NCBI GenBank assembly: GCA_028565715.1
Contig: JAOXYC010203129.1
Coordinates: 1-17,161 of the forward strand
Source: Phoronis pallida
Taxonomy: Eukaryota; Phoronida; Phoronidae
Reading direction: 5' to 3'
DNA: 17,161 bases
Of the stretch, positions 14,801 through 17,161 are shown in pieces. The notes beneath the pieces were generated by a model. That model was not told where the DNA came from, searched no databases, and worked only from the letters and a program-made list of their open reading frames with translations. Made by a program: the position numbers and the translations under genes. Every line of letters starts with the position of its first letter. The first letter of the stretch is position 1.

Positions 14801-17161
14801 AAACATTATATATTTCTTAGCTTCATGACTTGTTTTGAAAAGCATCGCCCATTTTCAAATGAGTAGTGACCTGTACGTTCAACAAAGTTATGTAACAAGT
14901 TACAAGCATAAGTGTTAGGCAGAAAACATATAGTGAAAACCAATGAGAGTACCAGGCCTTGGTAACAACCGGTCACGCGGACCCAAATACCGGGTACACG
15001 GACCCGAATACCGGGTACGCGGACAGATAGCGACTGCGGGCCAGCAGATTTGTTAACTGTCCGCGTACCCGGTTCTCAGTCGCTAATTGTCCGCGTACCC
15101 GGTTTTTGGGTCCGCGTACCCGGTTTGAGGTCTGTGTGACCGGTTTGTGGGTCCATGTGCCCGGTTTGTGTGTCCCCGTGACCGGTTGTTACCAAGGCCT
15201 GAGTACTAACTAACACAATCAAAACAGACTTAATTCCAAAATGGACAATAATGTTCGAAACCATGCCAAGAAATATGTTAAGATATTTTTTCTGCATCTC
15301 AGCAAAGTCCAAGTTGTAATGATGAAAAACACGATAGTTTTAAAACGCATCATCTTTGGTTTATTAAAATAACTTGACTAGTTTCGAAGTCTGAAACTTC
15401 ATGTTCACAAATGCGCCAAAATTATGGTACACAAAGGAATATAATATACAATCTACAAATTCAAAGCGCTTATTGGCTTATGATATTTTACACTTTTTGT
15501 GTTTAAAACTTGACAAGTGTTGTCGGCCCGGTTTGTCAGCCTCAACACTGTTTTGAGTGGACTCATGCAGTCATAATAAATTAAAGTGGTGAGAGACTGC
15601 AATGGAAACAATATTTTTAGGATTTATAAAATGCCCACAAACCCAGGCCTCCCCAGAGAGCAAATTGAGTTATACTGATGCCAGTGTCGAAAGTAATATG
15701 AATTTTTATGTCAGTCAATTTCCTTGGATTTCATCAATCCTAAAGTCTGTGTCATAGGGGACTCGCACATGTAAAGTGAGGCGCTGTGTGTGAAGCATTG
15801 TGGGATTTTTGTTTATAGTTTGCACATAAAAAACACGAGTCGCATTGTATTTTTGCACATTGTTTTGAAATATAATTACTGTGAAGAAAACCCAACTTAC
15901 ACAATACAGGATTCAAAATGGCAAGTTAATGCAAGTCCCTAGACTGAACTCCAGCCCCGTCAACTCAGGTCGAGGGAATGTTTCAATTGCAGGGGCCTTC
16001 CGTTTTTTTTACCAAAAGTAGGAGACTGTGTTTAAGCAGAGTGACGTCATCAACAACTTATACTTAGGAATACTTGATTATCAGGTAGGGAACACAGACC
16101 ATCGTTTGAGATGGGCTGTGGGAGAGACTAGCAAGTCCCCTACTCTTCATTAAACTTTGAACCAGAATTTGGTGCATTTCTATAACAAACCTGATACAAC
16201 TAGACCATGTTTACTGACAGCGAATGGCAGACAGTTCATGGTTCTCCAGACATGTGAGCTTGGGTCGTAACTCTCGACACTCCGTAACACAACCTTATAC
16301 AAACCTGATACAACTAGACCATGTTTACTGACAGCAAATGGTAGACAGTTCATGGTTCTCCAGACATGTGAGCTTGGGTCGTAACTCTCGACACTCCTTA
16401 AGACAACCTTATCGTCTTCACCACCCACCGCTAGTATCACTTCTGTGGTTCCTTCAAACAAAAGCATTTAGAATGTAAATTTTACTAATTAGAAATTTAA
16501 AAAATTATGTAAATGTGAGTAAAAAATCAACTCTAACTCATTAGATCTATATGCAAAATTTGAGGGCTCACAGACAAAAAACCAAGTTTATTCAAAACTC
16601 ATCGCAAGTCACTTAGTTTTAACACTTAACTTATCACAGGCAAACACGCTTTTGTCATTTTTAAATTTGAAAAGAAAGAAAAATTTGGAAATGAACTAGG
16701 CGTCAAACCCATGTCATTTTTTAGTATTTGATAAAAGAATAGAAATTTAAACCCGCTGCCTTCCTTGGTCTTGATCTTTTTGTTCTGAGCTCATTCCGCC
16801 GATCAATCAGCAGTTGGTAGGTTTTGGCCTCTTCAATGATTGCTTTACATTCCTCGCTATCACAAATAAGTCTTTGGCGACTAACACAGTCAAGTAAAAA
16901 ATATGGCGAGACTAGGGGCAGTCTCACATGTTCGAAAACTCGATGAAAATTTACTTTGCGAGATTCACTGTCATTCTCCAACCATCGAATCACAGAATTA
17001 AATACCAGCTCCTCATGCTCGGCGAACAGATTGTCTTCGGAAATAAACTCGATGAGCTTAGATTGCGAAAGAGACAGAAACTCTTCTTGTGTGAAGACAT
17101 CTGGGAAATGTTCGAGGGCGAATTTCTTGGCTTTTCCCTGTAACTCGTAACAGGCATGAGT
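8712..17161 (-). CDS. BTB-BACK-Kelch (KLHL-family) protein, BACK and kelch part; N-terminus outside the window
   Basis: Seen: exons 17161-16753 (partial), 16442-16191, 14700-14569, 11120-10944, 10745-10599, 9812-9647 and 8868-8712, all GT-AG, total 1440 bases, giving 479 residues and TGA. Residues 1-136 are a BACK domain (HVRLPLVSPYFLLD is typical) ending in SRPRKA. Six kelch repeats follow, with GG doublets (ILAVGG, VYMAGG, IYAAGG, LYVTGG, IYVIGG, IYVCGG) and Y...W pairs (ESYDPSSHVW, ERYDPHANKW, QCYDPQTNTW). The first five introns are phase 1, close to one repeat per exon. Known: KLHL proteins are usually CUL3 ubiquitin-ligase adaptors; the BTB/3-box part binds CUL3 and the kelch propeller binds substrate. 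By eye it resembles KLHL24/35/6; orthology is unproven. Odd: a 38-residue duplication in the first kelch exon, and a 3.4 kb intron carrying another ORF. Confidence 0.9.
8869..9646 (-). other. Kelch intron; one short hairpin
   Basis: Intron of 778 bases. The only structure noticed is a hairpin with stem AAGTTTTTCACATT and its exact complement AATGTGAAAAACTT, about 9026-9071. No exon or mobile element was recognised. Confidence 0.75.
9026..9071. repeat. Hairpin with 14-base stem
   Basis: The left stem AAGTTTTTCACATT and right stem AATGTGAAAAACTT are exact reverse complements around a loop containing the HindIII-like palindrome AAGCTT. It is intronic and of unknown meaning. Confidence 0.6.
9647..9812 (-). 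CDS. Kelch gene exon 6 visible: fifth kelch repeat
   Basis: 166 bases, phase 1 in and 2 out, acceptor TCTCATACAG, donor GACAG|GTGAGT. It encodes GGWHASTENTNKVECYNA, then ENKWTMKACM, RRYRPGVAVVDGKIYVCGG and EEGWDR. This is the only visible exon with a phase-2 end. Confidence 0.88.
9813..10598 (-). other. Kelch intron with a CG-richer stretch
   Basis: Intron of 786 bases. Between about 9897 and 10330 the base composition rises and CTCGAG/GAGC motifs recur (TTCGAGCAAGCACTCGAGC; AAAGTCGAGTG; GGCTCGAGCGCTC), partly as inverted pairs. This may be a degraded mobile element, but no clear ends were found. Confidence 0.5.
10599..10745 (-). CDS. Kelch gene exon 5 visible: fourth kelch repeat
   Basis: 147 bases, phase 1 at both ends, acceptor TTCTTCACAG, donor CATAG|GTATGT. 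It encodes GGAVLEDGDGIDLVQCYDP, NTWSELSPM and LNGLIYVIG. The QCYDPQTNTW motif is a strong KLHL kelch signature. Confidence 0.88.
10944..11120 (-). CDS. Kelch gene exon 4 visible: third kelch repeat
   Basis: 177 bases, phase 1 at both ends, acceptor AATTTCTAG, donor ACAG|GTATAG. It encodes MAMLDGYIYAAGGWEG, VERYDPHANKWSLVAPM and the start of the next strand, KLYVTG. The intron before it is the large one holding the minisatellite and annexin-like ORF. Confidence 0.88.
11709..12719. repeat. 54-bp minisatellite, about 19 copies
   Basis: The unit contains TGTAACTTGTCATCTTGG followed by TTGTGGAGGATGCAAC and CACTCCATCACCATCTC. The AACTTG landmark recurs at 11716, 11770, 11824, 11878, 11932, 11986, 12040, 12094, then 12152 (+4 bases), then every 54 to 12314, 12366 (-2), and on to 12582; one copy lacks nine bases and the last is at 12681. 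Because 54 is a multiple of 3, frames stay open on both strands and give artefactual ORFs (18-residue repeats such as MTSYRDGDGVS on - and HHHLCNLSSWLW on +). Recurrent variants (GCAAC/GCATC, CTCTG/CTCAG) are interleaved among copies. Confidence 0.95.
12714..13502 (-). CDS. Annexin-like protein, divergent and truncated in the fourth repeat; intronless ORF inside the kelch intron
   Basis: 262 codons from ATG at 13502 (good context, GGC ATG GGG; an in-frame TAA lies about 55 bases upstream) to TGA at 12714. Residues about 6-58, 59-128 and 136-230 read as annexin repeats. The clearest is the second: DLHEAIS, then DTVINILCSATNEQIKTLAE and EYVKTYQ, matching the annexin pattern LxxAx...IxILxxRxNxQ. 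The third shows TKSFKYISNFMNIV and AITQYAIDK. The final EINWDLVKLE resembles the start of helix C in repeat four, so the remaining 40 or so residues are missing. Known: annexins are four-repeat, calcium-dependent phospholipid-binding proteins. Odd: no GxGTD calcium loop is visible, there are no introns, and the stop lies in the minisatellite. It may be a retrocopy, a decaying pseudogene, or an exon that splices onward. Confidence 0.6.
   Translation of the reverse strand: MGPPSTKIAESLRDHIENSNKEGIESIFKSHTWEKIHKVRDAFGSGLYEKLEELYKPSVKDLHEAISDKAKCNHDTVINILCSATNEQIKTLAEEYVKTYQISPSDHINSNTAIEHSLKIVLKEQLKCTRETKPPKVEVVYGDAEKLKANDLKYDLNDEDDPLLKNLRTKSFKYISNFMNIVHHFNEGNFFHPERLVYKYEGDQHTKDAYYAITQYAIDKLFYFYNNRIIRDEEPKKKMSLPLFKHHSSQKPEINWDLVKLE
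13714..14037. mobile_element. MITE-like element with 22-bp perfect inverted ends containing CACGTG
   Basis: The left end starts TCACTGTGGCCAATCACGTG (13714 onward, 22 bases to 13735) and the exact reverse complement occupies 14016-14037. The ends are 280 bases apart, and the interior is AT-rich with an open but featureless frame at 13765-13995. An ATA triplet flanks both sides, possibly a 3-bp target duplication. The element lies about 210 bases upstream of the annexin-like start codon. Confidence 0.55.
14569..14700 (-). CDS. Kelch gene exon 3 visible: second kelch repeat
   Basis: 132 bases, phase 1 at both ends, acceptor TTTCCTAG, donor CTAG|GTAAGG. It encodes NNMVYMAGGEFPDG, then VWRYDACLDSWYEMAFMN and TPRSEL. 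The open frame continues into the intron to 14270, but that extension has no kelch character. Confidence 0.88.
14701..16190 (-). other. Kelch intron with a foldback transposon
   Basis: Intron of 1490 bases. It contains the 249-bp foldback element at 14953-15201; the rest shows no exon, RNA or further clear repeat. Confidence 0.75.
14953..15201. mobile_element. Foldback element with 5-bp target duplication, possibly hAT-type MITE
   Basis: The ends are exact inverted repeats for at least 24 bases, starting CAGGCCTTGGTAACAACCGG on the left and mirrored at the right. AGTAC flanks both sides (14948-14952 and 15202-15206), a clear 5-bp target duplication. The interior is much richer in G+C than its surroundings and is built from about nine copies of a TCCGCGTACCCGGTTT-like unit, in inverted orientation in the two arms. 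CAGG-type ends with a 5-bp duplication suit some hAT elements, but the family is not proven. The - strand frame at 15076-15312 is just the subrepeat translated. Confidence 0.85.
16191..16418 (-). repeat. 114-bp tandem duplication within a coding exon
   Basis: 16191-16304 and 16305-16418 are two copies with a 114-base offset; they agree except for four substitutions and a few bases at the far end, where the second copy passes into unique sequence. All four substitutions are silent in the kelch frame. The unit includes the exon's splice donor and its first intronic bases. Confidence 0.92.
16191..16442 (-). CDS. Kelch gene exon 2 visible: first kelch repeat with internal duplication
   Basis: 252 bases, phase 1 at both ends, acceptor AACCACAG, donor GTATCAG|GTTTGT. 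It encodes EVILAVGGEDD followed by two identical 36-residue copies (KVVLRSVESYDPSSHVW... to GLVVSG) joined by LY, residues 137-221. The DNA period is 114 bases. The second copy lacks the GG strand, so it is not a complete extra blade. An inner donor, identical to the real one for CAG|GTTTGT, would end the exon at 16305, keep phase 1 and give a standard single repeat. Confidence 0.85.
16443..16752 (-). other. Kelch intron, nothing recognised
   Basis: Intron of 310 bases between the BACK exon and the first kelch-repeat exon. It is AT-rich, with no structure noted. Confidence 0.75.
16753..17161 (-). CDS. Kelch gene exon 1 visible: BACK domain (truncated by window edge)
   Basis: Open to the right edge; 136 codons plus one base, phase 1 out, donor GCGG|GTTTAA. 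It begins THACYELQGKAKKFALEHF, which is already within BACK, so the BTB domain and start codon lie beyond base 17161. It continues through ELVFNSVIRWLEND and HVRLPLVSPYFLL to a basic linker RTKRSRPRKA, which normally leads into the first kelch repeat. Confidence 0.88.

Noticed and set aside
15076-15312. 78-codon - strand ORF with TGH/PGTRT repeats
   Set aside because: It is the translated subrepeats of the foldback element at 14953-15201.
15756-16140. Possible inverted ends TAGGGGACTCGC and GCAAGTCCCCTA of another element
   Set aside because: Only about 12 bases with one mismatch, no target duplication and no internal symmetry; could easily be chance.
16721-17161. + strand ORFs at the right edge
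   Set aside because: They are antisense to the well-supported BACK-domain exon.

Overview
The window looks like nuclear DNA of an invertebrate animal. Coding sequence is split into short exons with GT-AG introns, the non-coding DNA is AT-rich, and it is full of short foldback (MITE-like) elements and a minisatellite. A marine lophotrochozoan such as a mollusc would fit, but that placement is only an impression from the repeat style.

Layout. (1) Bases 1-7185, + strand: the 3' end of a UTP6-like gene (HAT-repeat protein of the small-subunit processome, involved in 18S rRNA maturation). Five terminal exons (4394-4579, 5358-5435, 5948-6054, 6375-6514, 7019-7185) join in frame into 225 residues and a stop. 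The 4.4 kb before them reads as intron. (2) Bases 7186-8711: the region where the two genes' 3' ends face each other, with candidate poly(A) signals on both strands. (3) Bases 17161-8712, - strand: a BTB-BACK-Kelch protein (KLHL family, closest by eye to the KLHL24/35/6 group). The BACK domain and all six kelch repeats are present in seven exons; the BTB domain lies beyond the right edge. The visible exons sum to 1440 bases, exactly 480 codons including the stop, which supports the model.

Accessory content. The 3.4 kb kelch intron (11121-14568) holds a 54-bp minisatellite of about 19 copies (11709-12719) directly against an intronless 262-codon ORF (12714-13502, - strand). That ORF looks like a divergent annexin: three annexin-type repeats and the start of a fourth, cut off where the minisatellite begins, with no canonical calcium loops. 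A 324-bp inverted-repeat element (13714-14037) lies upstream of it. Other foldback elements are at 3399-3657, 4883-5126 (TTAA flanks) and 14953-15201 (perfect inverted ends, 5-bp target duplication). A tRNA-like, SINE-like block lies at 5765-5874.

Most interesting points: the first kelch-repeat exon carries a 114-bp in-frame tandem duplication whose four differences are all synonymous and which also duplicates the splice donor; and the annexin-like ORF is truncated by, and takes its stop codon from, the minisatellite. The two main genes are convergent and functionally unrelated; nothing suggests they work together.
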